7,101 nt of DNA from Methylotenera sp. (GTDB lineage Bacteria; Pseudomonadota; Gammaproteobacteria; Burkholderiales; Methylophilaceae), in assembly GCA_013816325.1 (NCBI GenBank), contig JACDEP010000114.1, positions 1 through 7,101 on the forward strand. The letters run 5' to 3'. Position numbers and translations under genes: made by a program. Position 1 is the first letter of the stretch. Every line of letters starts with the position of its first letter. Of the stretch, positions 6,485 to 7,101 are shown in pieces. The notes under the pieces are model-generated. The model was not told the DNA's origin and ran no database searches. It saw only the letters and a program-made list of their open reading frames with translations.

Positions 6485-7101
6485 TGAGTGACTTTACCAG
6501 CGACTTTTGGTCGTATTTTATTTCATTCATCGTAATCGGCGGTATTTTCGGCTGCTTGGCTTTGCTATTGATGACTAGCAAAGTACAGAAAATGGGTGAT
6601 GACAATACCACCGGCCACGTGTTCGATGAAGACATCGTGGAAATGAATAACCCATTACCTAGATGGTGGATGTGGTTATTCATCATTACCTGTATTTTCG
6701 GTATCGTTTATTTGGTCCTGTATCCGGGTTTAGGTATTTATAAAGGCACCGCAGGCTGGACCAGCATCAAGCAATATGAGCAAGAAGTTGCCGAGTCCAA
6801 AAAGCAGATTGCGCCGGTGTATGCCAAATTTGCTGTAATGAAAATAGAAGATGTGGCTAAAGAACCAAAAGCCACGGCGATTGGCGAGCGATTGTTCATG
6901 AACAACTGCTCGATGTGTCATGGTTCTGATGCGCATGGCAGCAAAGGCTTTCCTAACCTCACCGACCATGATTGGATTCATGGTGGCAGCCCGGAAAAAA
7001 TCGAGCAGACAATCACATTGGGCCGTCACGGCGTCATGCCACCAATGATTGCAGCAGTCGGTACCCAGGAAGATGCGAAGAACGTCACTAACTACGTATT
7101 G
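6484..7101 (+). CDS. ccoP: cbb3-type cytochrome c oxidase diheme subunit III, N-terminal 206 residues (cut by window edge)
   Basis: CcoP is a diheme membrane-anchored cytochrome c that receives electrons from soluble or membrane cytochromes and hands them to CcoO. The visible part has two hydrophobic helices (about 9-30 and 61-80) separated by the family's loop with NPLPRWWMW (56-64). A charged linker (KQYEQEVAESKKQ) follows, then the first cytochrome c domain with CSMCH (C142, C145, H146) and its axial methionine M185 in GRHGVMPP. Family members are usually about 290-310 residues, so the second heme domain lies beyond the window. ATG 6484 overlaps the ccoQ stop by one base and has AGGGAG (6471-6476) with a 7-base spacer. 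The reading frame is open to the last base. Confidence 0.97.
   Translation, partial: MSDFTSDFWSYFISFIVIGGIFGCLALLLMTSKVQKMGDDNTTGHVFDEDIVEMNNPLPRWWMWLFIITCIFGIVYLVLYPGLGIYKGTAGWTSIKQYEQEVAESKKQIAPVYAKFAVMKIEDVAKEPKATAIGERLFMNNCSMCHGSDAHGSKGFPNLTDHDWIHGGSPEKIEQTITLGRHGVMPPMIAAVGTQEDAKNVTNYVL

Noticed and set aside
6730..7029. Minus-strand ORF of 99 codons opposite ccoP, and other minus-strand ORFs across ccoI, ccoN and ccoO
   Set aside because: These are reverse-frame shadows of strongly supported genes with no recognisable protein features.

Overview
The window looks like chromosomal DNA from a proteobacterium of moderate GC content. The betaproteobacterial side (for example a Methylophilaceae-like organism) is an inference from gene content and composition only, and is weakly supported. 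It holds the start of clpB on the minus strand. Divergent from it is a plus-strand cluster for making and copper-loading a cbb3-type cytochrome c oxidase: a DUF2946 ORF, ccoI, ccoS, ccoN, ccoO, ccoQ and the first part of ccoP.

Layout. 1-876 (minus): the first 292 residues of the ClpB disaggregase, with a candidate heat-shock (sigma-32-like) promoter at 906-932. About 1028-1459 (plus): a small secreted or membrane DUF2946 protein with a CxxC motif and a C-terminal RAPP motif. 1460-1656: a leader region with no intrinsic terminator, preceded by a markedly C-rich, G-poor stretch. 1657-3960: a copper P-type ATPase (CcoI type) starting at TTG. 3985-4125: CcoS. 4126-4228: a short AT-rich gap with two perfect palindromes. 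4229-5674 CcoN, 5685-6323 CcoO, 6332-6484 CcoQ, and 6484 to the window end CcoP (206 residues seen, first c-heme site included).

How the parts work together. CcoN, CcoO, CcoQ and CcoP form a high-affinity terminal oxidase that takes electrons through the c hemes of CcoP and CcoO to the heme b3-CuB site in CcoN. CcoI moves copper across the inner membrane for that CuB site, and CcoS is needed for cofactor insertion. The assembly genes lie upstream of the structural genes, the reverse of the common ccoNOQP-ccoGHIS order.

The most interesting point is the DUF2946 ORF. It has the two hallmarks of the CruR family, described in Bordetella pertussis as a copper-responsive upstream ORF: a CxxC copper sensor and a translation-arresting RAPP motif just before the stop. 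The RAPP codons lie inside a stretch (1391-1450) with 27 C and only 6 G, which is what a Rho loading site looks like. The window therefore probably contains a post-transcriptional copper switch (nascent-peptide copper sensing, ribosome arrest, Rho termination) controlling copper delivery to, and perhaps synthesis of, the cbb3 oxidase. The motifs and composition are seen; the mechanism is transferred from the family; its use on a cbb3 operon is inferred.
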